A DNA stretch of 64,000 nucleotides from Methylocystaceae bacterium (GTDB taxonomy: Bacteria > Pseudomonadota > Alphaproteobacteria > Rhodospirillales > Terasakiellaceae): NCBI GenBank assembly GCA_013373205.1, contig JABXIG010000026.1:1-64000 (forward strand). The letters run 5' to 3'. Positions 47,001 to 57,548 of the stretch are shown here, piece by piece (the first letter of the stretch is position 1; each line of letters starts with the position of its first letter). The translations under genes were made by a program, and so were the position numbers. A model generated the notes under the pieces. The model ran no database searches. It saw only the letters and a program-made list of their open reading frames with translations, and had not been told where the DNA came from.

Positions 47001-47885
47001 ATGCAGCGCAGTTTCCTCATATCCCTGTTGTTCCACCTGATGATTATGCTGGTGGCTTATTTCGGCATTCCGCTGTTGCCGGACAAGGATTTAGTTGTGG
47101 AACCACCTATTGTGGTGGAAGTAGTGAATATCGATGATATTTCCAATGTGCCTGCGCCCAAGCCGGAAGCCAAAAAGCCAGAACCACCCAAAGAAAAACC
47201 AAAGCCACCCCCACCTGCACCGGCGAAACCCACCCCACCTGCGCCCAAGCCGGAACCTGCACCTGAACCGGAAGCCGAAGTGATTCCGGAAAAAACAGAA
47301 AAGCCCAAGCCGAAGCCGGAGCCCAAACCCGAGCCAAAGCCGGAAGTGCAAAAACCCCAGCCACGTGTGCAGAAGATTGAACTAGCGAAAAAACCAACGC
47401 CGCCCAAAAAAGAGCTTGATTTCGACAGCCTGATGAAAGACCTGGCGCCGACCTTGAAGGATGCCCAGCCTGTTCAGAAAAAAGAAGAAGATCAACCGGA
47501 TTTGGATGATATCGCCAAAGAAATTGAAGCCGCGATCAAAAAGCCAAGTCAATTCAGTGATGCGTCACGCCCCTTAAGTATTACCGAGATCGATGCGCTT
47601 CGTCAGCATATTGCCAAATGCTGGAACCCGCCGATCGGTGCCAAGGAAGCGGAAAACCTGAAGATCGAGATTGAAGTGACCATGAACCCGGATGCCACCC
47701 CGCGCGCGGCATCTATCGGGTCACGCAGCAACTTGTCTGATCCATTTTATCGCGCGGCTGCTGAAAGTGCGTTGCGCGCAGTCAACAACCGTCGTTGCTG
47801 GCCTTATCCACTGTCACCGGAAACCTATGACCAATGGCAAAACTTGTTGCTGGTCTTTGATCCAAAAGAATTGCTCGGGTTATAA
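47001..47885 (+). CDS. tolA: Cell envelope protein TolA
   Basis: A 294-aa protein. An N-terminal anchor helix (about 5-25) is followed by a Pro/Lys/Glu-rich stretch (about 48-145, with PKPEPKPEPKPE repeats) and a C-terminal domain (about 190-294, IDALRQHIAKCWNPP, NNRRCWPYPLSPETYDQW). It spans the periplasm to pull on TolB and Pal. The many prolines make it a likely EF-P client. Confidence 0.93.
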   Translation: MQRSFLISLLFHLMIMLVAYFGIPLLPDKDLVVEPPIVVEVVNIDDISNVPAPKPEAKKPEPPKEKPKPPPPAPAKPTPPAPKPEPAPEPEAEVIPEKTEKPKPKPEPKPEPKPEVQKPQPRVQKIELAKKPTPPKKELDFDSLMKDLAPTLKDAQPVQKKEEDQPDLDDIAKEIEAAIKKPSQFSDASRPLSITEIDALRQHIAKCWNPPIGAKEAENLKIEIEVTMNPDATPRAASIGSRSNLSDPFYRAAAESALRAVNNRRCWPYPLSPETYDQWQNLLLVFDPKELLGL

Positions 47886-48054
47886 GGTTTTGTACGCCTG
47901 TGAACACAGGTGCCTTTTAAAGAGTGCTGTGTCTAAGAGATTCCTGCTTTCGTAGGAAAACATGGGCCGCCTTTTATAAAATCATTTGAGGGGTTGGCAG
48001 GCGCGTGCATCCTGCGTACATTCACACCTAACTGTTCAATAGGGAAAGAATGTA

Positions 48055-49365
48055 ATGAAATTCTGCGTGCGTTTTCTCACTCTGGCCGTCTTGCTGTTTT
48101 CTTCTCAAGCCTGGGCCGAACTTCGTGTCGATATTACACAGGGCCGTGTCGAGCCCATGCCGTTGGCTGTGGTGGAATTCACCGGCGATAATAGTGACGC
48201 TGCCCAGATTGGGGCGCAGATTGCACAAGTGGTTTCAGCCGATCTGGAACGATCCGGCCTGTTTCGCCCCATTGACCCAAAAGCCTTTATTCAAAAAGAA
48301 TTGTCCATGACCACCCTGCCGCGCTTCGGTGATTGGCGGATTTTGAATGCGCAAGCCTTGGTGCAAGGCCATGCCGTTCCCCAAGCCAATGGGGAACTGG
48401 CGATCCAGTTCCGCCTGTGGGATGTGAATGCAGAAACTCAAATGGTCGGACTGGCCTATAATACGGTGGCGGATAACTGGCGCCGGGTGGCTCATATTAT
48501 TGCAGATACCATCTATCAACGTATTACGGGCGAAAGCGGCTATTTTGATACCCGCATTGTGTATGTCGCAGAATCTGGACCTGCCAATAAACGGGTGAAG
48601 CGGTTAGCGATCATGGATCAAGATGGCGCAAAGCATCGATTCCTGACCGATGGCCTTGATCTGGTTTTGACGCCGCGTTTTTCACCGACCCTGCAAGAAA
48701 TAACATATCTGTCATATTACAAAAATACGCCCCGCGTTTACCTGTTTAATATCGACAGTGGCCGCCAATCGATTTTGGGTGATTTTCCCGGCATGACCTT
48801 TGCCCCACGTTTTTCCTTTGATGGAACCAAAGTGGTTATGTCCATGGCACGGGATGGGAATTCCGATATTTACACGATGGATCTTGCTACACGCCAAACG
48901 CGCCGTGTGACGCGCCATTCATCTATTGATACATCCCCGAGTTATTCACCGGATGGAAAATCCATTGCCTTTAACTCGGACCGTGGGGGTTCACAACAGA
49001 TCTATGTCATGGATTCGACAGGAAAAAATGTCCGTCGCATCAGTTTTGGCAAGGGGAGATACGCCACACCGGTCTGGTCACCGCGCGGTGATTTAATCGC
49101 ATTTACAAAAATGACAGGTGGTAAATTTTATATCGGCGTCATGCGTACAGATGGGTCAGGGGAACGTCTTTTGGCAGATGGCTATCTGGTGGAAAGCCCC
49201 ACTTGGGCACCGAATGGGCGGGTTTTGATGTTCTATCGTGAGACCCTGCGCGGGGAGAAGAAAACCACTAAATTATACAGTGTTGATCTGACCGGATATA
49301 ATGAACGAGAGGTAATTACACCGCTTGAAGGATCTGATCCTGCATGGTCCCCCTTGATTCCTTAG
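48055..49365 (+). CDS. tolB: Tol-Pal beta-propeller protein TolB
   Basis: A 436-aa periplasmic protein. Signal peptide about 1-22 (SSQAWA-E), N-terminal domain about 30-160, then a six-bladed WD-like propeller marked by repeats such as [14 protein letters not shown] and [14 protein letters not shown]. It binds Pal. The 169-base gap after tolA has two short hairpins but no clear terminator. Confidence 0.96.
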   Translation: MKFCVRFLTLAVLLFSSQAWAELRVDITQGRVEPMPLAVVEFTGDNSDAAQIGAQIAQVVSADLERSGLFRPIDPKAFIQKELSMTTLPRFGDWRILNAQALVQGHAVPQANGELAIQFRLWDVNAETQMVGLAYNTVADNWRRVAHIIADTIYQRITGESGYFDTRIVYVAESGPANKRVKRLAIMDQDGAKHRFLTDGLDLVLTPRFSPTLQEITYLSYYKNTPRVYLFNIDSGRQSILGDFPGMTFAPRFSFDGTKVVMSMARDGNSDIYTMDLATRQTRRVTRHSSIDTSPSYSPDGKSIAFNSDRGGSQQIYVMDSTGKNVRRISFGKGRYATPVWSPRGDLIAFTKMTGGKFYIGVMRTDGSGERLLADGYLVESPTWAPNGRVLMFYRETLRGEKKTTKLYSVDLTGYNEREVITPLEGSDPAWSPLIP

Positions 49366-49482
49366 AATTATACTCATATAGTCCTTTCTAAGACTTAGGT
49401 GACGTAATTCGAATTCGGGGGCGTTATCGTTTGGTCTGTGTGATTAACATTTTTAAATAATAGTCCTATAAGGGGATTGCTC

Positions 49483-49977
49483 ATGCGTAAGTTTCTCGGT
49501 CTGGTTGGTGCAGTTGCTTTACTCGCCGCTTGTGAGACCGCACCTACTGACGGTGCAAATGCAAATGCTTCTGGTGATGCTGCTGCTCAAAAACTGGGCC
49601 CGGCCGCTGGTTCAGCTCAAGACTTTGTTGTTAACGTTGGCGACCGTGTTTTCTTCGGTTTTGACCAGTACAACATCAGCGCAGATGCGCGTTCTACACT
49701 TGAAAAACAAGCCATGTGGCTGAAAAAATTCCCGGGCGTTACAATCGTTCTGGAAGGCCACGCTGACGAACGCGGCACACGTGAATACAACTTGGCACTG
49801 GGCGAGCGTCGCGCAAATGCGGCAAAAGAATATCTGGTTAGCCTGGGTGTTGATGCAATGCGTATCAAAACAATCTCTTACGGTAAAGAGCGTCCGGTTG
49901 CACTGGGCCACAACGAAGCAGCATGGACACAAAACCGTCGCGCTGTAACAGTTGTTACTGTAGGTGCTGGTTCCTAA
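49483..49977 (+). CDS. pal: Peptidoglycan-associated lipoprotein Pal
   Basis: A 164-aa outer-membrane lipoprotein. Signal peptide with lipobox LLAAC (Cys18), then an OmpA-like peptidoglycan-binding domain (VFFGFDQYNIS, LEGHADERGTREYNLALGERRA). The ATG at 49483 has AAGGGG 8 bases upstream; a TTG at 49477 also lies in frame. Strong terminator downstream. Confidence 0.97.
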   Translation: MRKFLGLVGAVALLAACETAPTDGANANASGDAAAQKLGPAAGSAQDFVVNVGDRVFFGFDQYNISADARSTLEKQAMWLKKFPGVTIVLEGHADERGTREYNLALGERRANAAKEYLVSLGVDAMRIKTISYGKERPVALGHNEAAWTQNRRAVTVVTVGAGS

Positions 49978-50009
49978 TTTCTAAAAATTAGGCCTAAAAC
50001 CTTTCGAAT

Positions 50010-50053
50010 AAGGCGTTTGCTGCATATCTTGTGGCAAACGCCTTGTTTTTTTA
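50010..50053 (+). terminator. Rho-independent terminator after pal
   Basis: An 11-bp perfect stem AAGGCGTTTGC (50010-50020) pairs with 50034-50044, followed by a T-run (50046-50052). Confidence 0.92.
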
Positions 50054-50107
50054 TGGGATTCGGGGCACAAATAGCACCAAACGTAATCATATGCAGGTCT
50101 GACTATT

Positions 50108-51103
50108 ATGACATCCACATTGAAGAAACTGCTCGCAACAACTTTTCTAGTGACCATGGTGGCTTTGCCCGTTCAGGCACAGGACGAAGAGTTACAGAAA
50201 ATCGTTGATCGTCTGGAACGTATGGATCGCGATATCAAGGCGTTGAACCTGAAAGTTTATCGCGGTGCTGATGCGGTCAGTGCGGTGAGCAGTTCAACGG
50301 GTGAAGATGTTAGCGGACCCTTGGGCGCACGTCTGAGTGTGCGCATCAATGAACTGGAAAGCCAGTTGCGCTCTATGAATGGTCAGATCGAAGAAACGGC
50401 TTATCGTATTTCGCAGTTGAACACGCGCCTTGATAAACTGGTTGCGGATGTAGATTATCGCCTGACGGCCCTTGAAGGCGGAAACCCGGCTGCCCGTCCA
50501 TCCCAAAATGCAGAAATCGATCCTGCTATGGACGCTCCGAAAACACCATCTGGTATTTCGGGCCAGCAACTGACGCCCCCACCGGGTGGTCAACAGCCGA
50601 CAATGGGGACGCAACCGGGTAGCCTTGGGACGTTAAATGGCAAAGATCTGGAAGGGACACAACCTACTGCACCAGCTGATGAACAGCCGGTTGCAAATTC
50701 GGTTGAAACTGCAAACCTGACACCAGAAGCCCTTTATCAGCAATCCCGTCAGATGCTGATGCGCAGTGAATTTGCTAATGCGGAAAATAATTTCAAAGCC
50801 TTTCTGGAAACCCATAAAGACCACAAGCTGACAGGTAATGTCCGTTACTGGTTGGGTGAGACCTATTATGTGCAAGGCAATTATGCACAAGCAGCCTCTA
50901 CTTTCCTGGAAGGGTACCAAAAAGACCCCCGCGGGGCCAAGGCACCGGATTCTCTGTTGAAACTGGGCATGTCCCTGTCGCGCATGGATAAAACCCGCGA
51001 GGCCTGCGCCTCATATGATCGTTTGCGTTCTTCCTTTCCAAAACTTCCTGCACATTTGTCCAAGACGTTGGAGCGGGAACGCACAAGTGCCAAATGCGGC
51101 TAA
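50108..51103 (+). CDS. cpoB: Tol-Pal coordinator CpoB (YbgF)
   Basis: A 331-aa periplasmic protein. Signal peptide about 1-24 (PVQA-QDEE). An N-terminal coiled coil (about 28-125) follows for trimerisation, then a Pro/Gln-rich linker and a C-terminal TPR domain (about 200-331, LTGNVRYWLGETYYVQGNYAQAA). It coordinates peptidoglycan synthesis with outer-membrane constriction in E. coli. Its end overlaps tilS by 10 bases. Confidence 0.94.
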   Translation: MTSTLKKLLATTFLVTMVALPVQAQDEELQKIVDRLERMDRDIKALNLKVYRGADAVSAVSSSTGEDVSGPLGARLSVRINELESQLRSMNGQIEETAYRISQLNTRLDKLVADVDYRLTALEGGNPAARPSQNAEIDPAMDAPKTPSGISGQQLTPPPGGQQPTMGTQPGSLGTLNGKDLEGTQPTAPADEQPVANSVETANLTPEALYQQSRQMLMRSEFANAENNFKAFLETHKDHKLTGNVRYWLGETYYVQGNYAQAASTFLEGYQKDPRGAKAPDSLLKLGMSLSRMDKTREACASYDRLRSSFPKLPAHLSKTLERERTSAKCG

Positions 51104-52311
51104 GCCTGCACACGTTTGACAACCTCGGCCAAACTTTGTGTGTGGCCGTTTCCGGTGGGGCGGACAGCCTCGCCCTGTGTTTGATGGTACAAGACTGGGC
51201 AGGACAAAATAATCGTAAAATTGTCGCTGTTTCTGTCGATCATGCTTTGCGAAAAGAATCGGTAAACGAATGTAAATGGGTGGCAGAAACACTGGCCTCT
51301 TATGGCATCGTCCATCATACACTATGTTGGCAGGGGGAAAAGCCAACACAGGGATTACAAGCCAAGGCCAGACAGGAACGTTATCGCCTGATCGAAAACT
51401 GGTGTGCAAGTCACGGCATTAAAGATGTTTTACTAGGGCACCACTTAAATGATCAGGCCGAAACGTTTATGATGCGTCTGGCCCGCGGCAGCGGGGTAGA
51501 TGGTTTATCGGCTATGCAGGCAGAGAGCACATATGGCCGTATCCGTTTGTTACGCCCCCTGCTGGATTGTCCGAAGGCAGATTTAATCGCGTATCTTGAG
51601 GCGCGCGGGCAAGACTGGATTGAAGACCCATCAAACCTGAATGTGGATTTTGAGCGGGTAAAGTGGCGCAGTGTCATGGCTGATCTGGAAACACTTGGCC
51701 TAACCCCCAAACGCCTTGCCCAAACAGCACAGAACATGCAGCGTGCACGATACAGTTTGCAAAAGTTGGTGGAACATTGGTTGGCCCTGCATGCAACGGT
51801 CCGTGAGGAGGGGTATATTCTTTTGTCGCGTGATGCCTTATTTGGTGATGATGAAGAAGTGATTCTTAGGGGGTTAGCGCGAATCGGACAGGCAGTTGGG
51901 GGTGAAATCTATCCGCCACGACTTGAAAAACTGATGCGGCTCTATAAAAAATTATGCGATGAATTTGAAGGCACCCTGATGGGATGTCGCTGGATTTTAC
52001 AAAAAGACAGTATCCTGATTTGCCGTGAAGTTCGCACTTCTGATCTACCTGAAAGCCTTTATAGCTTTGACTATGAAGGCAGTTTATCCAATGCGACACT
52101 TGAAATATTAGGGGAAAAGGGCTGGCGTGAGGTAATTGCAAAGCAGCCGGATTTAAAAGAATCAGGCCTGCCCAAACCGGTAATTTATGGCTTGCCCGCC
52201 CTTTGGGATAAAGAGGGTGTTTTAGTCGTCCCGCATCTGGGTTATAAACGCCAAGACGTGGCATTTGAGTTGGAAATGAATTTTCTTGGCTTGAATAGGG
52301 TGAATTCATGA
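51094..52311 (+). CDS. tilS: tRNA(Ile)-lysidine synthase
   Basis: A 405-aa enzyme that changes C34 of the CAU anticodon tRNA-Ile to lysidine so that it reads AUA. The PP-loop SGGADS is at 20-25; GHHLNDQAETFMMRLARGSG, SAM-like turns and RPLLDCPK are typical. Overlap with cpoB suggests coupling. The cpoB-tilS-ftsH order is common in alphaproteobacteria. Confidence 0.95.
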   Translation: MRLSLHTFDNLGQTLCVAVSGGADSLALCLMVQDWAGQNNRKIVAVSVDHALRKESVNECKWVAETLASYGIVHHTLCWQGEKPTQGLQAKARQERYRLIENWCASHGIKDVLLGHHLNDQAETFMMRLARGSGVDGLSAMQAESTYGRIRLLRPLLDCPKADLIAYLEARGQDWIEDPSNLNVDFERVKWRSVMADLETLGLTPKRLAQTAQNMQRARYSLQKLVEHWLALHATVREEGYILLSRDALFGDDEEVILRGLARIGQAVGGEIYPPRLEKLMRLYKKLCDEFEGTLMGCRWILQKDSILICREVRTSDLPESLYSFDYEGSLSNATLEILGEKGWREVIAKQPDLKESGLPKPVIYGLPALWDKEGVLVVPHLGYKRQDVAFELEMNFLGLNRVNS

Positions 52312-52391
52312 GTTTTGCCTTGCGCAAGACTTAAAATGGCTTATCTCTAAGTCACGTGAGATACGAGAAATACGAAGGAAGGAATCCTAAC

Positions 52392-54314
52392 GTGAACTTT
52401 AGCAGGAACCTTGCGCTCTGGGTCATTATCGCCTTATTGATCTTTGCGCTGTTCAATCTGTTCCAAAGCTCTAACCAGCAGATGGACCAATCCAGTGTTC
52501 CCTTCTCCGACTTCATTGAAGCGGTTGAAAAGGGCAATGTCCAAGATGTGGTTATTCAGGACAATACCATTACAGGCACTTATCGCGATGGGCGTAAGTT
52601 CCATTCCTACACGCCGAATGATCCAAACCTGATCAGCACGTTGCGTGATAAAGGTGTGAAAATCACGGCTGTTCCCAAAGACGATAGTGTTTCGATTTTC
52701 TCGATCCTCATTTCATGGTTCCCCATGCTGTTGTTGATCGGTGTATGGATTTTCTTCATGCGCCAGATGCAAGGTGGGGGCGGTAAAGCCATGGGCTTCG
52801 GTAAATCCAAGGCACGTCAGCTGACCGAAAAACAAGGCCGCGTAACCTTTGAAGATGTCGCCGGTATTGAAGAAGCCAAAGCGGAACTGGAAGAAGTGGT
52901 CGAATTTTTGAAAGACCCGTCCAAATTCCAACGTCTTGGCGGTAAAATCCCGAAAGGCTGCTTGCTTGTGGGCCCACCGGGTACAGGTAAAACCCTGCTC
53001 GCGCGTGCGGTTGCAGGCGAAGCAAACGTGCCGTTCTTTACGATTTCCGGTTCAGACTTTGTTGAAATGTTTGTCGGTGTGGGGGCATCCCGCGTGCGTG
53101 ACATGTTTGAACAAGGTAAAAAGAATGCTCCTTGTATCATCTTTATTGACGAGATCGATGCGGTCGGTCGCCATCGTGGCGCTGGTCTTGGCGGTGGTAA
53201 TGACGAACGTGAACAAACGCTCAACCAGTTGCTGGTTGAAATGGACGGCTTTAGCGACAATGAAGGTGTGATCTTGGTGGCCGCGACCAACCGTCCTGAC
53301 GTTTTGGATCCTGCGCTGTTGCGTCCGGGCCGTTTTGACCGCCAAGTTGTGGTACCAAACCCGGATATTAATGGCCGCGAGATGATCTTGCAGGTTCATA
53401 TGAAAAAAGTGCCGTTGGGGCCGGATGTTGATGCACATGTGATTGCTCGTGGCACACCGGGGTTCTCTGGTGCGGACCTTGCTAACCTTGTGAACGAAGC
53501 TGCTCTTCTGGCAGCACGTCGAAACAAGCGTTTGGTTACGATGTCTGAATTTGAAGATGCCAAAGACAAAGTGATGATGGGTTCTGAACGTAAATCCATG
53601 GTCATGTCAGAAGATGAGAAAAAACTCACCGCTTTCCACGAAGCAGGCCATGCTCTCTGTGCCCTTCATATGGAAGCGTCTGATCCGATCCATAAAGCAA
53701 CGATTATCCCGCGTGGTCGTGCACTGGGGATGGTAATGCGCCTGCCCGAAGCAGACCGTGTGTCCCTGTCCGTTGAAAAATTGCGTGCAGATTTGGTCGT
53801 TGCTTTTGGTGGTCGTGTGGCAGAAGAACTGGTCTTCGGACCTGAGAAAGTCACAACCGGTGCCTCCAACGATATCAAGCAAGCCACCAACATGGCCAAA
53901 CATATGGTTATGGAATGGGGTATGTCTGAAAAACTGGGCCCGATTGCTTACAGCGAAAATGAACAGGAAGTCTTCCTTGGTCATTCTGTGACGCAAACGC
54001 AGAATAATTCAGAAGAAACCGCCAAGGTGATCGATTCTGAAGTGCGCGATATCATCGAAGTTGCTTACAAGAAAGCGGAAGAAATTCTGACAAAATTCCG
54101 TGACCAACTGGATATTATCGGTAACGGGTTGATCGAATTTGAAACCCTGTCCGGTGATGAAATTCGTGACCTTCTGGATGGTAATCCGCCAAACCGTGGT
54201 GGGACATCCGGCCCGAAAGAGGGGGGGCGTCGCAGCCCGATCCCAACAGCAGGTCACAAGAAAGATTCATCTGACGGATCCGGTTCCGAGCCGGAACCGC
54301 AACCGGGTGAATAA
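52392..54314 (+). CDS. ftsH: ATP-dependent zinc metalloprotease FtsH
   Basis: A 640-aa membrane AAA+ protease. Two transmembrane helices (about 8-24 and 102-122) flank a small periplasmic domain. Walker A GPPGTGKT is at 194-201 and the second region of homology is [19 protein letters not shown]. The zinc site HEAGH is at 416-420. It degrades misassembled membrane proteins and short-lived regulators. The GTG at 52392 after GAAGGAAT is preferred because it puts the first helix at the N-terminus. Confidence 0.97.
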   Translation: MNFSRNLALWVIIALLIFALFNLFQSSNQQMDQSSVPFSDFIEAVEKGNVQDVVIQDNTITGTYRDGRKFHSYTPNDPNLISTLRDKGVKITAVPKDDSVSIFSILISWFPMLLLIGVWIFFMRQMQGGGGKAMGFGKSKARQLTEKQGRVTFEDVAGIEEAKAELEEVVEFLKDPSKFQRLGGKIPKGCLLVGPPGTGKTLLARAVAGEANVPFFTISGSDFVEMFVGVGASRVRDMFEQGKKNAPCIIFIDEIDAVGRHRGAGLGGGNDEREQTLNQLLVEMDGFSDNEGVILVAATNRPDVLDPALLRPGRFDRQVVVPNPDINGREMILQVHMKKVPLGPDVDAHVIARGTPGFSGADLANLVNEAALLAARRNKRLVTMSEFEDAKDKVMMGSERKSMVMSEDEKKLTAFHEAGHALCALHMEASDPIHKATIIPRGRALGMVMRLPEADRVSLSVEKLRADLVVAFGGRVAEELVFGPEKVTTGASNDIKQATNMAKHMVMEWGMSEKLGPIAYSENEQEVFLGHSVTQTQNNSEETAKVIDSEVRDIIEVAYKKAEEILTKFRDQLDIIGNGLIEFETLSGDEIRDLLDGNPPNRGGTSGPKEGGRRSPIPTAGHKKDSSDGSGSEPEPQPGE

Positions 54315-54326
54315 CCAACGACACAC

Positions 54327-54395
54327 TGTCATTCCCGCTCAGGCGGGAAACTAGTCAAACTTTTCTAGGCCCCCGCTATTGAAGCGGGGGTGACG
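54327..54395. repeat. Intergenic paired-palindrome repeat, copy 2
   Basis: Two hairpins between ftsH and folP: TTCCCGC/GCGGGAA at 54332-54349 (preceded by TGTCA) and CCCCCGCT/AGCGGGGG at 54370-54390 (followed by TGACG). It may also act as a terminator for ftsH. Same organisation as copies 1 and 3. Confidence 0.6.
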
Positions 54396-54415
54396 TGTTT
54401 TAGGGGGATAAGATT

Positions 54416-55492
54416 GTGTTTAATGTTGATTTTGGGGCGACATCCTTGCCGCGTGATGTTTGTGCAGGCGATCGCGATCTTGCAGAAACGATTTATGTTC
54501 GACCGCTTTCTCACTATGTGGGGAACAAACCGGAATTTGACCTTTATGAACTGGTAATCCGTACAGGAGATAGCATTCAACGTTATCAGGTTCATGCTAA
54601 AGGGTTGTTGTCCTGGGCGCGCAAAGAAGGCTCAGACCTCAATAGCTATCTGATCAATTTGCTTGAACGTTTGCATAATCCTGTAGCGGACTATGCGGGG
54701 CTGAAAGTTACAGGTCGTCCCTTGATCATGGGGATCGTGAATGTTACGCCTGATAGTTTCAGCGATGGTGGGGACAATTTTGATGCAGCCCGTGCCATCA
54801 CCCATGGTAAAGAGCTAATAGCCCAAGGTGCGGATATTCTGGATATCGGTGGGGAATCAACGCGGCCCGGTGCAGCACCCGTCAGTTTAGAAGAAGAACT
54901 GCGCCGTGTTGTTCCGGTGATTGAAGGTCTAAAAGACACAGGCGCTAAATTCTCCATCGATACCCGTAATGCACCCGTTATGGAAGCAGCCATCAAGGCA
55001 GGCGCCCATATCATCAACGATGTCACAGCCCTAGAAGGTGAGGGTGCGCTGGATACAGCCATTAAGCTGGATGTGCCTGTCATGCTGATGCATATGCAGG
55101 GCGAACCCCAGACCATGCAGGAAAACCCGGTCTATGAAGATTGTGTGCTTGATATTTATGATTACTTAAAAGACCGCATCAATATGTGCATCGCAGCCGG
55201 GATCAAGCGCGCCAATATCTGTATCGATCCAGGCATCGGCTTTGGCAAAACACTGGATCATAATATGGCGATCTTGAACCAGCTTGCGCTCTATCACGGG
55301 CTGGGCTGCACAGTCCTGCTTGGGGCCTCGCGCAAAAGCTTCATCCCCAAAATCTGCGGGGATGTGCCGCCTAAAGACCGGATCGCTGGATCATTGGCGG
55401 CGGCGATTAAAGGCGCCCAAGCCGCAACACAAATCGTACGTGTCCATGATGTGTTTGAAACCAAGCAGGCACTGGATGTGTGGGTCGCCTAA
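54416..55492 (+). CDS. folP: Dihydropteroate synthase
   Basis: A 358-aa folate enzyme, target of sulfonamides. The core domain begins near residue 100 with PLIMGIVNVTPDSFSDGG; DILDIGGESTRPGA, IINDVTA and LLGASRKSFI follow. About 95 extra N-terminal residues (YVRPLSHYVGNKPEFDLYELVIR) are longer than in E. coli FolP (282 aa) and have no recognised domain. The start is GTG at 54416 with an AGGGGG ribosome site. In many bacteria folP-glmM follow ftsH; here they are separated by three genes. Confidence 0.95.
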   Translation: MFNVDFGATSLPRDVCAGDRDLAETIYVRPLSHYVGNKPEFDLYELVIRTGDSIQRYQVHAKGLLSWARKEGSDLNSYLINLLERLHNPVADYAGLKVTGRPLIMGIVNVTPDSFSDGGDNFDAARAITHGKELIAQGADILDIGGESTRPGAAPVSLEEELRRVVPVIEGLKDTGAKFSIDTRNAPVMEAAIKAGAHIINDVTALEGEGALDTAIKLDVPVMLMHMQGEPQTMQENPVYEDCVLDIYDYLKDRINMCIAAGIKRANICIDPGIGFGKTLDHNMAILNQLALYHGLGCTVLLGASRKSFIPKICGDVPPKDRIAGSLAAAIKGAQAATQIVRVHDVFETKQALDVWVA

Positions 55493-55553
55493 AGTTAGCA
55501 AGATTTATCAAATAGGGTTGATCTAGCTTACCTGTGAAAGGAGTTTTCGACAC

Positions 55554-56405
55554 ATGAACCAGAAAACACAAGAAAGCTATATCACCCGCATTGAAAAGGT
55601 CCTCGCCTTTATTGCAGATCATTTAGACGATGATCTCAATATGGATGATCTAGCCGAAGTCGCCTGTTTTTCCGCCTATCATTTCCACCGCATCTATCGT
55701 GGTTTGGTGGGCGAAACGGTGACCCAGACGGTTAGACGCTTGCGCCTTCATCGCGCGGCTGGGGATTTGATCCGCACCAGTCGTGAGATCGATGGCATTG
55801 CCAAGCAAGCTGGCTATTCCAGTGTGGAAGCGTTTTCACGTGCCTTTAAGGCCGCCTATCAAAAAGCCCCGGCGGCGTATCGCGAACATGTGCGCGAAAC
55901 TCCTGTCATTCTGTCTCAACAAGAAAGGAATACAGGTATGTTTAACGTTGAAATCAAAGACATCCCGGCCCGTAAAATAGCAGCCATCGCCCATAAAGGT
56001 GACTATATGGAAATCGGCAACACGTTCCAGAAAGTCTTCATGTGGGGGATGAAACAGCAAAAGATGGATCCGGCGACTGTCGGTTATGGTCTTTATTACG
56101 ATGACCCAAGCCAAGTCCCCACAGAACAACTGCGTTCCGAAGCCGGGGTCATGCTGGATCAAGACGTCAGTGATGATACCATTGGCCTGCGCACCCTTGA
56201 CGTCAAAGGCGGACGTTACGCCGTCTTGCGCTTTAAAGGTCCCTATGCGGAACTGGAAAAAGGCTATGACTATTTGTTTGGCCCGTGGCTGAATGAACAG
56301 GGTGAAACACCCGCGAACGAACCAATCATGGAATGTTACTTAAACGATCCACAAACCACCCCGCCAAGCGAACTTCTGACCGATATTTGCGTGGCCCTAC
56401 AGTAA
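55554..56405 (+). CDS. AraC-family regulator with GyrI-like effector domain
   Basis: A 283-aa Rob/SoxS-like regulator. Two helix-turn-helix units (about 10-110, with LAEVACFSAYHFHRIYRGLVGETV and IAKQAGYSSVEAFSRAFKAAYQKAP) precede a GyrI-like small-molecule-binding domain (about 127-283). It probably senses a drug or metabolite. Inserted between folP and glmM on the same strand with its own AAGGAG site. Confidence 0.9.
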   Translation: MNQKTQESYITRIEKVLAFIADHLDDDLNMDDLAEVACFSAYHFHRIYRGLVGETVTQTVRRLRLHRAAGDLIRTSREIDGIAKQAGYSSVEAFSRAFKAAYQKAPAAYREHVRETPVILSQQERNTGMFNVEIKDIPARKIAAIAHKGDYMEIGNTFQKVFMWGMKQQKMDPATVGYGLYYDDPSQVPTEQLRSEAGVMLDQDVSDDTIGLRTLDVKGGRYAVLRFKGPYAELEKGYDYLFGPWLNEQGETPANEPIMECYLNDPQTTPPSELLTDICVALQ

Positions 56406-56526
56406 CATTTAAAGAGCCGAAGGTGGCGCCCCTTTGGTCTTTGGTTATAAATTTATAATAAAGTATTTAATGAATCTTAGATTGTGATTATTCTGTATTT
56501 TCTTTCTATAGTTAAGAAAATGATCC

Positions 56527-57543
56527 ATGTCTGATTTTATTGAAGATTATATGTCTGTTCGGCCATCTTATCAGATGTTTGCTGAGCGTATTGAATTATT
56601 GCTTAAGGAACTTTTGCGAAGCAATAATATTAAAGTGCATTTTACAGAATCTCGAGCGAAATCAATTGAAAGTTTTTCCGAAAAGTTGAAACGCCCAAGT
56701 AAAAAATTTAAGGATCCTATGAAGGAAATGCCTGATTTGGCAGGTGTACGTTTGGTTCTGTATTACTTGGATGATGTTGAAAGCGTTGGAAAGTTACTCA
56801 AAAAGGAATTTAAAATAATTGAAGAGGTTGTGGATCATCAACCGGATCATTTTTCACCAGATCAATTTGGCTACTTATCAATGCACTATATTGTGGCATT
56901 GAACCAGAAACGGTTCCAATTAACTGAATGGGCAGGTTTTAAAAACTTTCGCGCAGAAGTGCAAGTTCGCACTGTTTTACAGCATTCATGGGCTGCTGTA
57001 TCTCATGCCTTGCAGTATAAAAGGGAAGGGGATGTTCCCCATGGTTCACGTCGTAGATTGTTTAGATTAGCTAGCTTATTCGAAATAGCTGATGAGGAGT
57101 TTTTGAAGATTAGAGATGAACGTCAAGTTAGCTTTAATCGGTCAAATGAAGGAAATGATTCGGCTATAATAGATGCTCCAAGTCTAAAGAATTTTATTGA
57201 AACGTCAGGCCAAATGAAAGCTATAAATAAAACTGCCTCTGAAGTTGGGTTCATTGTAAGAAATGCTGAATTAGTTGATGTTGGCATCTTAGTGGAAGAA
57301 TGTGAAAGGTTGGGAATCAACAGTATTGCGGATCTCGTAGAAAGTTTGAAATTTGATTATAAAAGTTGGTTTAATGAAATTTACGAAGAAGTACCATTTG
57401 GAGATACGTGGAGTGTATCGGAACCATTTTTACTTGAATTATTGTTGATAGGACGTTACCCAGATAAATATCCAATTGAAAGGTTAACAGAGATTGGCTG
57501 GCATCATGAATTTGCACAGGCTATTCTTAATGTCGTGCAGTAG
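56527..57543 (+). CDS. Stand-alone RelA/SpoT-domain (p)ppGpp-synthetase-like protein
   Basis: A 338-aa protein. The RelA/SpoT synthetase domain spans about 15-170. Motifs needed for activity are present: R43-x-K45-xxx-S49-xxx-K53, D70-xx-G73-x-R75, the G-loop Gly115-Tyr116, EVQVRT (144-149), then H153-W155 and H160. No HD hydrolase, TGS or ACT domain is present. About 135 C-terminal residues match nothing I know and lack cysteine pairs. It is visibly AT-richer than the flanking genes, suggesting horizontal transfer. It may be a small alarmone synthetase or a toxSAS-type toxin, possibly with a fused antitoxin domain; this cannot be settled here. Confidence 0.85.
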   Translation: MSDFIEDYMSVRPSYQMFAERIELLLKELLRSNNIKVHFTESRAKSIESFSEKLKRPSKKFKDPMKEMPDLAGVRLVLYYLDDVESVGKLLKKEFKIIEEVVDHQPDHFSPDQFGYLSMHYIVALNQKRFQLTEWAGFKNFRAEVQVRTVLQHSWAAVSHALQYKREGDVPHGSRRRLFRLASLFEIADEEFLKIRDERQVSFNRSNEGNDSAIIDAPSLKNFIETSGQMKAINKTASEVGFIVRNAELVDVGILVEECERLGINSIADLVESLKFDYKSWFNEIYEEVPFGDTWSVSEPFLLELLLIGRYPDKYPIERLTEIGWHHEFAQAILNVVQ

Positions 57544-57548
57544 AAGAC

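Noticed and set aside
47886-48054. Terminator between tolA and tolB
   Set aside because: Short stems exist (about 47892-47910 and 47942-47958) but neither has a T-run, and the genes are normally cotranscribed.
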